Shown piece after piece: positions 52,107 to 62,686 of a DNA stretch of 64,000 nt (within the stretch, counting starts at the first letter, position 1; each line of letters opens with the position of its first letter). The position numbers were made by a program, and so were the translations under genes. Under the pieces are notes generated by a model. It was not told where the DNA came from and ran no database searches. It saw only the letters and a program-made list of their open reading frames with translations. Source of the DNA: Echinicola sp. 20G. GTDB lineage: Bacteria; Bacteroidota; Bacteroidia; Cytophagales; Cyclobacteriaceae. The stretch lies in NCBI RefSeq assembly GCF_015533855.1, contig NZ_AP024154.1:3912501-3976500 (forward strand), in the 5' to 3' direction.

Positions 52107-53768
52107 ATGAAACGAAGATATAAAATCATACTGCCCATCTTGCTATTGATCGCAAGTGTTTCTTGTAATGAGTCAGAATGGCTGGAAGAAGAGCCTCTTG
52201 ACTTCTACACACCAAGTAATTCATTTTCCAAACCTTCTGACTTCAATGCAGCTGTGGCCAGAATCTATGAAAATGTTTTCCCAGCTCTATTAAACATAAA
52301 CAGTAATGAAGGAAGGGCAATGCATTATCCTACTGATGTTGCATGGGATGCCATAGATATTACTCATGACCTGAACCTCTATACGGATAAGCTTACTCCA
52401 ACGACTTCTGTAGTTAACAATGTTTGGGGAAGTTTATACCGAATGGTTTTTGATGCCAATGTAGTTATAGGAAGGATAGATGCCGAAAATATTGGGTTTA
52501 CCTCTGAAACTGAAAGAAATACCTACAAAGCAGAAGCTATGTTTTTTAGGGCCTTGGCTTATAGAACCTTAGTCATCTTATATGGAGGAGTTCCCATTAT
52601 TTTGGAAGAGGTAACAAGTCCTAGAAGAGATTTTACCAGGGCCACAAAAGATGAAGTAATTTCACAAATTGTCAGTGATCTGCAATTTGCAGTTTCCAAT
52701 TTACCCGAGGTTACGGAGCTTTCTGAAACAGGAAGGCTGACCAAAGCAGCGGCAAATCATTTATTGGCTGAGGTTTATTTGATCAACGAAGATTGGGATG
52801 CAGCTATCTCTGCAGCATCAGCAGTGATCAATAATCCAAATTACAGCTTAATGACCGAAAGGTTTGGTACTAGAATGAATGAAGATGGCGATGTTTACTG
52901 GGATCTTTTCAGAAGAAATAACCAAAACAGGACCAGTGGTAACATGGAGTCAATCTGGGTTAGGCAATATGAATACTTGATTGATGGTGGTGGTGCTGGA
53001 AACCCTTGGCCCAGGTTTCTGATCCCGATGTATTGGCAGTTAAAAGATCCAGATGATAAAAACCTTTTTATTGGTCCATCAAATCAATATGGAGGGCGAG
53101 GGATCGGCTGGTATGCACCTACTCCTTATGTAAGACAACAAATTTGGGAAAGTGATTTTGACAATGATATCCGGAATTCAGGGAATAATATCATGAGGGA
53201 TATTGTGGCCAATAATCCTGAGTCAGCTTATTACGGGCAAAAGATCGTAGAAAGTGGAGCGATAGAAAATTTCCCCAACACTTTAGATAGATGGTGGAGT
53301 GTGATTTTTGCAAAAGTAGCACCGATTAATAACTTTCCCGATGAATTTGTGCTTGACCCTGCAACTGGCTTGCTCAATAATTCTTCCAATAATTCTTTCA
53401 CAGATCAATATATTTTCCGATTGGCTGAAACTTACCTTTTACGTGCAGAGGCATATTTAGGTAAGGGAGATCAAAGCAGTGCTGCTGCTGATATCAATGT
53501 GGTAAGAGCGAGGTCCAACGCTAATCCTGTTGCAGCTGGGGAAGTGGACATAGATTATATTTTGGATGAACGGGCTAGAGAGTTGGCCTGGGAAGAGCTG
53601 CGTTTACTCACCCTAATGCGATTGGGTAAACTTGTTGAAAGAGTAAAGCAATATAACCCTATTACTGGAGATAGAATTTCCGATCATCAGAATCTTTGGC
53701 CAATTCCTTTTAGGGAAATTGAGACCAATACGGAGGCTCAACTAAATCAAAACCCAGGGTATTTCTAA
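52107..53768 (+). CDS. SusD/RagB-family nutrient-binding lipoprotein (fucosidase locus)
   Basis: About 553 residues. The ATG at 52107 gives a lipoprotein signal peptide with lipobox ASVSC (Cys 20); an earlier in-frame ATG overlaps susC and adds only a polar extension. Family features include YKAEAMFFRALAYRTLVILYGGVPI, a LAETYLLRAEAYLGKGD TPR helix, ERARELAWEELRLLTLMR, and an ending in QNPGYF. It works with the preceding SusC at the outer membrane. A hairpin (53827-53852) separates it from the fucosidase gene. Confidence 0.94.
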   Translation: MKRRYKIILPILLLIASVSCNESEWLEEEPLDFYTPSNSFSKPSDFNAAVARIYENVFPALLNINSNEGRAMHYPTDVAWDAIDITHDLNLYTDKLTPTTSVVNNVWGSLYRMVFDANVVIGRIDAENIGFTSETERNTYKAEAMFFRALAYRTLVILYGGVPIILEEVTSPRRDFTRATKDEVISQIVSDLQFAVSNLPEVTELSETGRLTKAAANHLLAEVYLINEDWDAAISAASAVINNPNYSLMTERFGTRMNEDGDVYWDLFRRNNQNRTSGNMESIWVRQYEYLIDGGGAGNPWPRFLIPMYWQLKDPDDKNLFIGPSNQYGGRGIGWYAPTPYVRQQIWESDFDNDIRNSGNNIMRDIVANNPESAYYGQKIVESGAIENFPNTLDRWWSVIFAKVAPINNFPDEFVLDPATGLLNNSSNNSFTDQYIFRLAETYLLRAEAYLGKGDQSSAAADINVVRARSNANPVAAGEVDIDYILDERARELAWEELRLLTLMRLGKLVERVKQYNPITGDRISDHQNLWPIPFREIETNTEAQLNQNPGYF

Positions 53769-53826
53769 ATAAATTGAGATGGATACTAAGTTTTTAGTCT
53801 TTTAGGCCTAATTTTAATTACTTATC

Positions 53827-53852
53827 AGTGCGTGGCCAATCGGCTGCGCACT
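53827..53852 (+). promoter_or_regulatory. GC-rich hairpin in the susD-GH95 gap
   Basis: AGTGCGTGGCC, loop AATC, GGCTGCGCACT: an 11-bp stem with two G-U pairs, followed by TTATTTAT. It could be a partial terminator or a 3' stabiliser for the susCD message. Confidence 0.55.
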
Positions 53853-53879
53853 TTATTTATCGATTTATTAATAAACATT

Positions 53880-56522
53880 ATGAATTATACAGGAAGGTAT
53901 CTCCATATTAAAGTCATTTGTTTTATCCTTTTTTTAGTTTCATTTTCTTCTTTTGGTCAGAAAGGCACCACTAACTCAAATATTAAGCAAGATTTAGAGG
54001 TTTGGTATGACCAGTCAGCTAAGGAGTGGACAGAAGCCATTCCTATAGGAAATGCTTTTATGGGAGGAATGGTCTTTGGTGGTGTGGAAAAAGAGAGAAT
54101 CCAAATGAATGAAGCTACCCTTTATTCTGGAGATCCGGATTATACTTTTAAGAGTATCAATGTCCGGAAGCGTTATCCAGAAGTAATGGCGCTGCTTGAA
54201 GATGGTGAGTATTTAAAAGCCCAAGACATTATCCAGAAAGACTGGTTGGGAAGAGCGCAGCAGTGCTTTCAGCCCATGGGTGATTTATGGTTGGAATTTG
54301 ATCATGATGGACAGGTAAAAGATTATAAGAGAAGCTTGGATTTAGGTAAATCGATAGTTTCAGTTAAATACAAAGTGGATGGGGTAAATTATACTAGGGA
54401 GTATTTTGCCAGCTATCCTGACCATGTCATTGTCGTAAAAGTAAGTGCCGATAAACCTGGTATGGTTAACTGTAAAGTCAGCCTTTCAACACCACATGCA
54501 CCTACTGCCAAGAATTTTAAAGATGGAAATCAGCTTGTTCTTCAGGGAAAAGCACCGGGAATAGCCTTAAGAAGGGACCTTGAAAGGGTTATAAGGGAAG
54601 GAGATCAACATAAATACCCTGAAATATTTGATAAGGAAGGCAAGTTAAAGCCAGGAGCCAAGCAAGTCATGTATGATGAAGAGGTCTTTGGTTTAGGGAT
54701 GGCATTTGACACTAGATTAGTAACCAGAAATAAAGGAGGCAAGGTAGTAATCGAAGATGATGCAGCTTATGTTGAAAATGCTGACGAAGCTGTATTTATT
54801 ATTTCTGCCGCTACCAGTTATAACGGTTTTGATAAGTCACCTGCATTTGAGGGGATTGATTATGAGGCCAAAGTAAAAGGCTTGCTAAATGATGTCAAAG
54901 AGAAAGACTATGATGAATTAAGTCAACGTCATGTCGCTGATTATAAAGGTCTATTTGACCGAGTTGCTCTAAGCATAGAGAAGCCTGGAAAGCAATCCAA
55001 GTTACCAACTGACCAGAGGGTAAAGCTTTTCCAAAACGGTCAGGATCAATCATTAGTTGGTTTGTACTTTCAATTTGGTCGGTATTTGATGATTTCTGGA
55101 TCCAGACCGGGCGGTCAACCGCTCAACTTACAAGGTATTTGGAATGCAGAAGTCATCCCTCCATGGGCAAGTGCTTATACGATGAATATTAATTTAGAAA
55201 TGAATTACTGGCCTGCAGAACTGACCAATCTTTCAGAATGTCATGAGCCTTTGTTCCAAGCAATAAAGGAATTGGCCATTAATGGTGAAGTAACTGCTAG
55301 GGATATGTTTGGCAATCAAGGATGGGTGGCCAATCACAATATGACCGTTTGGAGGCATGCTGAACCAGTGGATTTATGTGCTTGTTCCTTTTGGCCAATG
55401 ACGGCAGGTTGGTTGCTGAGCCATATGTGGGAGCGTTATTTGTTTACAGGAGATAAAGAGTTTTTGGAAACAGAAATATTCCCTTTACTGGAAGGAGCAG
55501 TATTATTTTATAAAGACTGGTTGGTGCCTAATAAGGAGGGCTATTTGGTGACTCCCGTTGGACATAGCCCAGAAAACAAATTCTATTTTAAAGACAATGA
55601 ATTTTCTACCCAAAGTCCTGGGCCAACTATGGACATGGCAATTATCCGAGAATCGTTTTCACGGTATTTAGAAGCCTGTCAAAAACTTGGTTATCATACA
55701 GACATCGAAGAAGAGATAAGCTCAAAGCTGGATAAATTATTACCCTATCAAATTGGGAAGTATGGTCAGCTTCAAGAGTGGCAATTTGATTTTGAAGAAC
55801 AAGAACCTCATCATCGACACATTTCTCATTTGTATGGATTTCATCCGGGTAATCAGATTGATATGTGGAATACCCCAGAGTTAGCTAAAGCAGTCAAGCA
55901 ATCAATGGTTAGGAGAGGTGATCAAGCTACTGGATGGTCAATGGGATGGAAAGTAAATATATGGGCCAGGCTGTATGATGGTGATAAATCGTTGAAATTA
56001 TTAACAAATCTTCTTCAACTGGTAAGAGAAGGAGAAAAAGGAAGTTCGCGTAGCGGAACATATACCAATCTTTTTGATGCGCATCCACCATTCCAGATTG
56101 ATGGGAATTTTGGGGCTACGGCTGGAATTGCGGAAATGTTGGTGCAAAGCCATAATGGAGAAATTTATCTACTTCCTGCGTTACCAAAAGCTTGGAAAAG
56201 TGGTCAAGTAAAAGGACTTAAGGCAAGGGGAGGTTTTGAAATAGACCTAGCTTGGGAAAATGGAGAATTGACACATGCTACTATCCATTCTTCTTTGGAG
56301 GGTAATTGTAGGGTCAGAACCAATAAACCTGTCAAAGTTATTAATGCATCAACAATTACAGCAAAGGGGAATAACCCTAATGAATTATTTGAGTATGTAA
56401 AATCTGGAGGAGAGATCATCAAAGACTCCTCCCAATTAATCGAAATGGAATTCCCAGAAAGTGAAGCTATAGATTTCCTCGCTAAGTCTGGTGAAGTTTA
56501 TGAAATTGAAGTAGTAAAGTGA
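53880..56522 (+). CDS. GH95 family alpha-L-fucosidase (or related GH95 glycosidase)
   Basis: About 880 residues. The ATG at 53880 begins a signal peptide ([15 protein letters not shown]), so a GTG at 53832, inside the hairpin, is rejected. The N-terminal super-sandwich domain has [19 protein letters not shown]. The (alpha/alpha)6 catalytic part has [19 protein letters not shown] (the Asn pair expected around the active site), [24 protein letters not shown] and [17 protein letters not shown]95 enzymes are inverting and mostly cleave alpha-1,2-linked L-fucose, although alpha-L-galactosidases are known. The location after an STN-susC/susD pair fits periplasmic trimming of imported fucosylated glycans. 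Confidence 0.92.
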   Translation: MNYTGRYLHIKVICFILFLVSFSSFGQKGTTNSNIKQDLEVWYDQSAKEWTEAIPIGNAFMGGMVFGGVEKERIQMNEATLYSGDPDYTFKSINVRKRYPEVMALLEDGEYLKAQDIIQKDWLGRAQQCFQPMGDLWLEFDHDGQVKDYKRSLDLGKSIVSVKYKVDGVNYTREYFASYPDHVIVVKVSADKPGMVNCKVSLSTPHAPTAKNFKDGNQLVLQGKAPGIALRRDLERVIREGDQHKYPEIFDKEGKLKPGAKQVMYDEEVFGLGMAFDTRLVTRNKGGKVVIEDDAAYVENADEAVFIISAATSYNGFDKSPAFEGIDYEAKVKGLLNDVKEKDYDELSQRHVADYKGLFDRVALSIEKPGKQSKLPTDQRVKLFQNGQDQSLVGLYFQFGRYLMISGSRPGGQPLNLQGIWNAEVIPPWASAYTMNINLEMNYWPAELTNLSECHEPLFQAIKELAINGEVTARDMFGNQGWVANHNMTVWRHAEPVDLCACSFWPMTAGWLLSHMWERYLFTGDKEFLETEIFPLLEGAVLFYKDWLVPNKEGYLVTPVGHSPENKFYFKDNEFSTQSPGPTMDMAIIRESFSRYLEACQKLGYHTDIEEEISSKLDKLLPYQIGKYGQLQEWQFDFEEQEPHHRHISHLYGFHPGNQIDMWNTPELAKAVKQSMVRRGDQATGWSMGWKVNIWARLYDGDKSLKLLTNLLQLVREGEKGSSRSGTYTNLFDAHPPFQIDGNFGATAGIAEMLVQSHNGEIYLLPALPKAWKSGQVKGLKARGGFEIDLAWENGELTHATIHSSLEGNCRVRTNKPVKVINASTITAKGNNPNELFEYVKSGGEIIKDSSQLIEMEFPESEAIDFLAKSGEVYEIEVVK

Positions 56523-56695
56523 AACTATAAAGAGGGTAGTAGCTGGTCTTTCTTGTCTCTAGTCGCGGCTAGAATCTGAGAATAATTATTTGCAATCAAG
56601 CCTGTATGGATGATTATCAGCAATGAAGAACTGGTTAGAAAGATTTTGACAAGGGTAGCTTCTATTGGTCTCATGTTATAACTAGTTGAAAATGG

Positions 56696-56750
56696 GACTG
56701 TAATCTAAACTCTACCTTAAAAAGTCTTCGTCAGAGTTTAGGTTACAGTC
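56696..56750. repeat. 18-bp inverted repeat in an intergenic region
   Basis: GACTGTAATCTAAACTCT (56696-56713) and AGAGTTTAGGTTACAGTC (56733-56750) pair over 18 bp with one G-U, around a 19-nt loop. It lies between the convergent GH95 and lipoprotein genes. It lacks a T tract and may be a dispersed repeat or MITE-like remnant, or a bidirectional terminator. Confidence 0.5.
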
Positions 56751-56796
56751 TCGAATCTTTGGAGATACAACACAGAATGTTTTTTAATGACAAACT

Positions 56797-57378
56797 CTAC
56801 AATCTTTCAAAATAGTAATAAACCTGAGTAGGTCCATAAAGTGAATTTTCAAAATTCCAATCATATTTGAGGACCATTTCGCTTAATGATACTTTTTCCA
56901 AGTATATGTTTTCATAAAGATAAATTTTGAATCGGTTGGTGGCAATTAATTCCCAGCGATCAATCTCGGAAAAAAGTTTACACTTGCCATTTTCTCTGAA
57001 GTAAATGTTCTCAAAGACCACTCCGTCATTATTGAACTGTAAAAATGCGTTACCGCAATCTTTATGGCGAAAATCCTTGTACTGGTGATAGATGATATTT
57101 CCATCGTTATTTTCATCTATACCTATCTTGGTAATTTGCCATCTGCCAATAAATAAATGAGTGGAAGAGCTGTCTTTGGGCATATCAAGGAGAGTGGATG
57201 AGCTACCATCACCGTCTAAAAATCCAAAATAAATATTGGATGCCGAGTTACTACTATTTCTTTCTGGAGCAGTCCAAAAATTACTAGGACGCTGAGGGTC
57301 ATCAGAAGAATCTATTGTACATGATATCAATAATGATAAGTACAATATTGGAAGAGAAACCTTTAAGATGTTTTTCAT
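56797..57378 (-). CDS. Hypothetical lipoprotein, lipocalin-like pattern
   Basis: 193 residues with a lipoprotein signal peptide (MKNILKVSLPILYLSLLISC, Cys 20) followed by a low-complexity Ser/Asp/Asn linker. From about residue 80 the sequence (FIGRWQITKIGIDENNDG, FLQFNNDGVVFENIYF, RWELIATNRFKIYLYE) has the W-x-I-T-K and beta-strand rhythm of the lipocalin-like domains common in Bacteroidota lipoproteins, but the match is loose. It would be periplasmic or surface-anchored. It stands alone, convergent with the fucosidase gene and about 550 bp from the next gene. Function unknown. Confidence 0.7.
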   Translation of the reverse strand: MKNILKVSLPILYLSLLISCTIDSSDDPQRPSNFWTAPERNSSNSASNIYFGFLDGDGSSSTLLDMPKDSSSTHLFIGRWQITKIGIDENNDGNIIYHQYKDFRHKDCGNAFLQFNNDGVVFENIYFRENGKCKLFSEIDRWELIATNRFKIYLYENIYLEKVSLSEMVLKYDWNFENSLYGPTQVYYYFERL

Positions 57379-57934
57379 GAATATTGCGGTTAAGTTACTG
57401 ATATAAAGTTACTTAAAAGTTTTATTTGTATTGATTTTAATTTTGTGTTTTTATGGAATCTCTTGAAAAAATAGGTGCTATAATCAGTTCTATTAACTAT
57501 AATTTTTTTAAATAATATTCACGTACTTTATGAAAACAAGATCAATTAACCATTAGGCTATTAAGTTTAAAACCGTTACATGTTTTGAGGTGGTTTTTTA
57601 TTATTTGGGATGAATATGGATTACTACTTGACCATTTTTATGAAGAACCTCATTTGCAAAACAGTCACAAAAAAAATTACATGGACTTTTGGTTCTCTTC
57701 TGCTTTTTTCTACATACAGAACTTCATAATTGATTCCTTTAGATAGATTTTGGTATTTAATGTAGTTCATTCTTTGCTAAAGTTTTTTAGGCTGATTTAT
57801 TCATCGCGAAGTTTAGTTTAACCTTAAATGTGGGATAAAAACTGAATCAATAAATAAGCTGTGTTGACAATCCAATTGAGACGATATACTATTGGAAGCA
57901 ACTGATATCAATAATTAGTGAAATCACTTTTGCT
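57379..57934. other. Gene-free AT-rich stretch
   Basis: 556 bp between the lipoprotein and PQQ-dehydrogenase genes, both on the minus strand. It should hold the lipoprotein promoter; on the minus strand a TAACTTTA (57404-57411) resembles a -7 box, but no TTG at the right distance was found. A short AGTGAAATCACT dyad lies near 57917. No ORF or RNA was recognised. Confidence 0.5.
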
Positions 57935-59188
57935 TTAAAGTGTAATGCGATAGAGACTGGCATTGTTTTCATCTGTAACTGCGTAAAGAGCACCATCCAT
58001 CCCCTCCAACACATCTCTAAATCTTTTGCCTTCCTCCACTAGTAAGCGCTCTTCTGCTACCACCTCATTATCCTCGATTACTAATCTTGCGATGTGCTGA
58101 CCACTTAGTGCCGCCAAGAATAAATTATTTTCCCATTCAGAGATTAAATTACCTGAATAAAATGTGATTCCACTTGGGGAGATAACGGGATCCCAATAGT
58201 ATATAGGTTGTTCCATACCCTCCTGATAGGTAATTCCTTGACCAATAGCGCTCCCACTGTATTCTATGCCATAGGAAATAACAGGCCAGCCATAGTTGTT
58301 GCCAGGTATAATCAGATTAACTTCATCACCACCCCTAGGGCCTAGCTCTGCCTCCCATAAGTCTCCAGTAACTGGGTGAATGGCTATTCCTTGGACATTT
58401 CGATGCCCATAGGAATAGATTTCAGGCAGCGATTGGCTTTCTCCATAAAAGGGGTTACTTTCTAATGCATTTCCTTCCGTGGATATGCGGAGGATTTTTC
58501 CAAGGGCAGCATCAAGTTCTTGGGCCTGTCCCCGGATACTCGCACTGGATCTTTCTCCGGTGCTGACAAACAAATTTCCTTCCCCATCCCACTCCAGGCG
58601 AGAACCGTAATGAGCTGTTCCATTGAATTCAGGTAGGGCAGTATAGATAACTTCAGCGTCTTCGATCTGCTGTTCATCGTTGGAAAGCCTTCCTTTAGCC
58701 ACTGCTGTAGCAGTTCCTTGACCGCCATCTTGTGAAAAAGTCCAGTAGATCATTCTGGTCGTGCTAAAATCTGGGTCAATAGCTACATCCAATAAGCCTC
58801 CTTGCCCTGAACTATTGACTGTTGGTAAACCATTTATTGGATTACTTACCGTACCTGTCAGAGATATTATCCTCAAAGTACCCCTTTTTTCGGTTACGAT
58901 AATTCGACCGTCAGGCAGATTGCTCATTCCCCATGGGCTTGTCAAGCCATTAGCGAATACCTCCACCGTGTAAGCCGTTTCTGTCTTATTTCCATTGGCC
59001 CTGGTTTGATTGTCAAAATTAGGAGAGTAGCTGGTGTTGGGTTCCAATGTTTCTACTGGAGGCAGATTTGATCCATCAGGTGTTTCAGGTTCTGGAGAAT
59101 CAGACCCTCCATTGGTATTACATGCAATTATACTAATTGAAATTAGAAAAAGGTTTAATATTGACTGGAGATACTTTTGGGTTGGCAT
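57935..59188 (-). CDS. PQQ-dependent soluble sugar dehydrogenase (GdhB/YliI-like), lipoprotein
   Basis: 417 residues. Lipoprotein signal peptide with lipobox SIIAC (Cys 23), a Pro/Glu/Ser-rich linker, then a six-bladed propeller from about residue 75: LTSPWGMSNLPDGRIIVTEKRGTLRI, GQGGLLDVAIDPDF, TAHYGSRLEWDGEGNLFVSTGE, HRNVQGIAIHPVTGDLWEAELGPRGGDEVN and PGNNYGWP. These motifs are those of PQQ-dependent aldose sugar dehydrogenases, which oxidise aldoses in the periplasm and pass electrons to the respiratory chain. Whether this member uses PQQ, and which sugar it takes, cannot be read from sequence alone. It is monocistronic. Confidence 0.9.
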   Translation of the reverse strand: MPTQKYLQSILNLFLISISIIACNTNGGSDSPEPETPDGSNLPPVETLEPNTSYSPNFDNQTRANGNKTETAYTVEVFANGLTSPWGMSNLPDGRIIVTEKRGTLRIISLTGTVSNPINGLPTVNSSGQGGLLDVAIDPDFSTTRMIYWTFSQDGGQGTATAVAKGRLSNDEQQIEDAEVIYTALPEFNGTAHYGSRLEWDGEGNLFVSTGERSSASIRGQAQELDAALGKILRISTEGNALESNPFYGESQSLPEIYSYGHRNVQGIAIHPVTGDLWEAELGPRGGDEVNLIIPGNNYGWPVISYGIEYSGSAIGQGITYQEGMEQPIYYWDPVISPSGITFYSGNLISEWENNLFLAALSGQHIARLVIEDNEVVAEERLLVEEGKRFRDVLEGMDGALYAVTDENNASLYRITL

Positions 59189-59714
59189 GGTTAGAGTTGG
59201 TTTAGGTAGAGCTTTGGTTTATTAATACCGTATTCTTATATAACGGTTTAAACTATTAAATAGTGGAATGAATCCAATATTTTATTGGTCTTATTATGTA
59301 ATATTTATTCGAGTTGGTTTACCTATTCCAAGGTTTTCAGTATTTGATTTCATGTTGGCTACATTTAGTTGTTTAGTTTTAATAAAGGTCTCCAATTTGC
59401 TATGGATTAAATTACATATACGAAACAAAGGACTATGAAAATCAAACAAATACTTAAAATTGAGATGAAATAAGGAGGTCTGTGTATAGTACAACTTAGT
59501 TATATAAAGCTTCTATTAGTAAATGCCTAAAAATCTATAAGATTGAAAAATTACTCATTTACAAAAGCTGATTTACTGAATATGGTATTGGTACCAAAAA
59601 TTAGCAATTTAATACTAATATGATGCCAATATCATTATATTTTTTTGTTTTGATCCCTGCTTAAGATCTGTAAATTATTAGGGCCAAGAACGGTTCGGTT
59701 TGTAAAGGCTTTTA
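59189..59714. other. Gene-free stretch
   Basis: 526 bp between the sugar dehydrogenase gene and the end of the oxidoreductase operon (all minus strand). It is AT-rich. A 66-codon frame at 59294-59494 has unlikely composition and no start context. No promoter motif, RNA or repeat was recognised. Confidence 0.5.
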
Positions 59715-61817
59715 TCAACCCAGTTGTTCACTGAATGGCATTTTGCGAATTCTTTTTCCGGTCGCGGCAAAAATCGCATTGGCTAAAGCAGCTGCTACTG
59801 GAGGCAGGGCAGGTTCCCCTAATCCAGTTGGTGCCTCATCAGATGTCACAAAATCAACCTCAATTTCAAGCGGAGCATCTTTCATTCTTAGAAATTTGTA
59901 AGTGTGAAAGTTGGTTTCAGCGACTGCTCCATCCACAAAGGTGACCTTCGGAAACATGGCATGACAGATTCCGTCAACGATAGCACCCTGAACTTGGTTT
60001 TCTGCTCCACTTCGATTGATTACACGTCCACAATTGACCGCACAATAGACTTTGACCACCCTCGGTTTACCATTGACCAACTCAATGTCTACCACTTCTG
60101 CTGCATATGAACCAAAGGAATACCATGTAGACATCCCTCTGAAAAGTCCCTTAGGTGTGTTGCCCCAATTGCTCATTTTTGCAACGAGTTCTACCACTCC
60201 CTTATATTTATCTGGGTCATAGGATAAACGACCAATAGGAGTCATTTTAGCCTGATTAAATAATGCGAGTCTAAAGTCAATAGGATCTTTTTTCAATTCA
60301 ATACAAACCTCATCCATAAAGGATTCAGCCACATAGGCCAAGGTACATGCTCCGGGAGCTCGCCACCAACCTGTGGGCGTGTTGCTCTCAAACCCCTGTC
60401 CGATACAACGGTAGTTGTCCAGGGCTCCAGCCACATAGCTATTCCCTCTTGCACCACGACCTATACCTACTCCTGATTGGTACCAACCTAATAGTCCATC
60501 TTCAGAAAGTGTAGCCTGATACCTGTACATTTCGGCTGGTCGGTAAAAGTCATTCTGCATATCATCCTCCCGGGTCCATTGAACCTGTACTGGTGATTTG
60601 GCTGCAGCAGAGATCAAAGCAGCTTCTACGCCATTATCCGTCATCAATTTCCTTCCAAAGCCGCCACCTTGTCTAGGCATGGCTACTTTAATCGCTTCTT
60701 CTGAAATGCCTAATTTTTCTGATACTTGCTTTCTAAGGGAATCTGGCACTTGGGTTGGTCCGAATAACTCCACTTCATTTTCTTTTACATCTGCAAAAAA
60801 ATTAAGTGGTTCCATCTGCCCATGGGAAAGGGTGTGTATTTCATAAGTTACGTCCAATACTTTAGAAGCAATGCTCTTGGTTGCCTCAAAATCACCATCA
60901 TTTCTGACCGGCTCAATATTTGCATCCATGACCATTTCTTTAAAAGAGTCAAAGTGCTCAACAGTATTTTCAAGCTTTTCGGCCGCTTCCCATTCTATTT
61001 TTAATGCATCTCGGCCTTTCTTGGCCGCCCAAGTAGAGGTAGCCAACACAGCAACAGAATTTTCTAATTTAATAACTTTTTTAACGCCATTCACTTCAAG
61101 GGCGTCTGAGTCATTGACGGATTTTAGTGTTTTCCCGTAAGCTGGGGAACGAGAAACCATGGCAAACAACATACCCTCTCGACGGGTGTCGATTCCAAAA
61201 AGAGGAAGCCCAGAAGCTATTTTTGAGGCATCTACATCATTGACCCTGGAGCCAATAATCTTGAAGTCCTTTGGATCCTTTAGTTTTGGAGAGCTAGGGA
61301 CTTCCACCTTGGTGGCTTTGGTAGCCAATTCTCCATAGCCTAATGTTTTTCCAGTACTTTTATGTTTAACTATCCCATTTTCAGCATGACACTCAGAAAT
61401 TGGTACACCCCAAGTCTGAGCAGCAGCTATGGTCAACATTTCACGCGCGGTGGCACCTACAATTCGTAATTCTTCAAACCTTCCTCTGATGGAGCCACTT
61501 CCACCGGCCCTTTGTCTTCCAAATTCATCTTTTAATGGGGCAAACTCCACTTTTACATCTTGCCAATCAACTCCTAATTCTTCAGCAATGATCATAGGTA
61601 ATGAAGTCTTGACACCTTGGCCTATTTCAGGGTTTGGGGCCATGATGACTACCTTTCCGTCTGAATTCAAAGAGATATAAGAATTGGGCGAAAATAGATT
61701 TTCAGTAATTTGTTCTTCGCTCGGGTTGGTGTTTAAAAAAGAAAAGCTCATAAGCATCCCTCCACCAGAAATGGCTGAAACTTTTATGAAATTCCTTCTG
61801 GATATTGTTGGTCTCAT
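59715..61817 (-). CDS. Molybdopterin-binding oxidoreductase large subunit (IorB-like, xanthine dehydrogenase family)
   Basis: 700 residues with a Tat signal (SRRNFIK near residue 6, then a hydrophobic stretch), showing export in the folded, cofactor-loaded state. Family motifs include NPEIGQGVKTSLPMIIAEELGVDW, GGSGSIRGRFEELR, MPRQGGGFGRKL, PTGWWRAPGACTLAYVAESF and the C-terminal GLGEPALPPVAAALANAIF, whose Glu is in the catalytic position. It resembles isoquinoline 1-oxidoreductase beta subunits and aldehyde or N-heterocycle oxidoreductases of the same group. The 2Fe-2S small subunit is encoded 6 bp upstream. No cytochrome c subunit is present here; the substrate is unknown. Confidence 0.92.
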   Translation of the reverse strand: MRPTISRRNFIKVSAISGGGMLMSFSFLNTNPSEEQITENLFSPNSYISLNSDGKVVIMAPNPEIGQGVKTSLPMIIAEELGVDWQDVKVEFAPLKDEFGRQRAGGSGSIRGRFEELRIVGATAREMLTIAAAQTWGVPISECHAENGIVKHKSTGKTLGYGELATKATKVEVPSSPKLKDPKDFKIIGSRVNDVDASKIASGLPLFGIDTRREGMLFAMVSRSPAYGKTLKSVNDSDALEVNGVKKVIKLENSVAVLATSTWAAKKGRDALKIEWEAAEKLENTVEHFDSFKEMVMDANIEPVRNDGDFEATKSIASKVLDVTYEIHTLSHGQMEPLNFFADVKENEVELFGPTQVPDSLRKQVSEKLGISEEAIKVAMPRQGGGFGRKLMTDNGVEAALISAAAKSPVQVQWTREDDMQNDFYRPAEMYRYQATLSEDGLLGWYQSGVGIGRGARGNSYVAGALDNYRCIGQGFESNTPTGWWRAPGACTLAYVAESFMDEVCIELKKDPIDFRLALFNQAKMTPIGRLSYDPDKYKGVVELVAKMSNWGNTPKGLFRGMSTWYSFGSYAAEVVDIELVNGKPRVVKVYCAVNCGRVINRSGAENQVQGAIVDGICHAMFPKVTFVDGAVAETNFHTYKFLRMKDAPLEIEVDFVTSDEAPTGLGEPALPPVAAALANAIFAATGKRIRKMPFSEQLG

Positions 61818-61823
61818 ACTTCT

Positions 61824-62279
61824 TTATAATTTTTCTGATGCAGAATGAATGGCTTTACGGATCCTTACATGTGTGCCACATCGGCAAATGTTGGTTATAG
61901 AACGATCGATTTCCTGATCGGTGGGTTTTGGGTTTTTGGTAAGCAAGGCTGCGGCAGCCATGATCTGCCCTGCCTGACAGTAACCACATTGGGAAACATC
62001 ATTTTCTACCCAGGCTTTTTGCAACGGATGCTCTCCACTTTCACTTAGCCCCTCGATCGTCACAATTTCATTATCGGATACAGCCGAAATCGGTAAGACG
62101 CAGGACCTGACGGCATTTCCATTCATGTGAACAGTACATGCCCCACATTGTGCCACTCCACATCCGAATTTAGTGCCTAAAAGATTTAGGTGATCACGTA
62201 ATACCCATAACAGCGGTGTATCATCATCTACTTCTGCCGTCATTGTTTGACCATTCACTGAAAGTGTATATTTTGACAT
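61824..62279 (-). CDS. [2Fe-2S] small subunit of the molybdenum oxidoreductase (IorA-like)
   Basis: 151 residues with two [2Fe-2S] domains: a plant-ferredoxin-like cluster ([17 protein letters not shown] and a later Cys in RSCVLPI) and a C-terminal helical cluster ([10 protein letters not shown] and [13 protein letters not shown]). It passes electrons from the Mo site of the partner subunit. It has no signal peptide, so it probably travels through Tat together with the large subunit. On the minus strand a TTTG-N17-TAATTTAG stretch (62331-62359) is a plausible promoter, with one mismatch. Confidence 0.94.
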   Translation of the reverse strand: MSKYTLSVNGQTMTAEVDDDTPLLWVLRDHLNLLGTKFGCGVAQCGACTVHMNGNAVRSCVLPISAVSDNEIVTIEGLSESGEHPLQKAWVENDVSQCGYCQAGQIMAAAALLTKNPKPTDQEIDRSITNICRCGTHVRIRKAIHSASEKL

Positions 62280-62545
62280 ATTTATAGCGTTACGTAGTGG
62301 TGAAATATTGTAAAATTCAATATAGATACTCTAAATTATAGAAACTTAAGTTTTTCAAACTATAAGTTACAAATATCAAATAGGATTTAGGCTTATGTTT
62401 CTTAAAATAATTAAATACGTTTTTTGAGCATTACTATTCATAAAATGATTGTTTTTTGGACCTTAATTTAGCCTTTACATTAATGCATATTACCGGTTTT
62501 GTTCAACCCAAATAAGAATGGCTCTAGGAAATAAATAACAATACC

Positions 62546-62686
62546 ATGAAAGATTATGTTTATGAGCCTTTTAATCGTTCTTTGAGATCTGAGGTGAAAG
62601 AGCTCAATTTGTTCAACGAAACCTATTTGGATGCTCGGATTGGGGAAGTAAGAATACCAAGAGACTGCAATCAATATTTGAATTGA
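62546..62686 (+). CDS. Short ORF, 46 codons, possible gene remnant
   Basis: ATG at 62546 opens 46 codons (MKDYVYEPFNRSLRSEVKEL at the start, ending IPRDCNQYLN). The composition looks protein-like rather than random, and another frame just beyond the stop continues protein-like (LQSIFELKKWNDKQIVL, ending at a TAA at 62737-62739). This could be a decayed gene with a frameshift or a chance ORF. No family recognised. Confidence 0.2.
   Translation: MKDYVYEPFNRSLRSEVKELNLFNETYLDARIGEVRIPRDCNQYLN

Noticed and set aside
53832..53879. GTG start for the GH95 gene at 53832
   Set aside because: It falls inside the GC-rich hairpin and precedes the signal peptide, which begins properly at the ATG at 53880.
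59294..59494. 66-codon minus-strand ORF between the dehydrogenase and oxidoreductase genes
   Set aside because: Its composition is typical of translated AT-rich noncoding DNA and it has no start context or recognisable motif.
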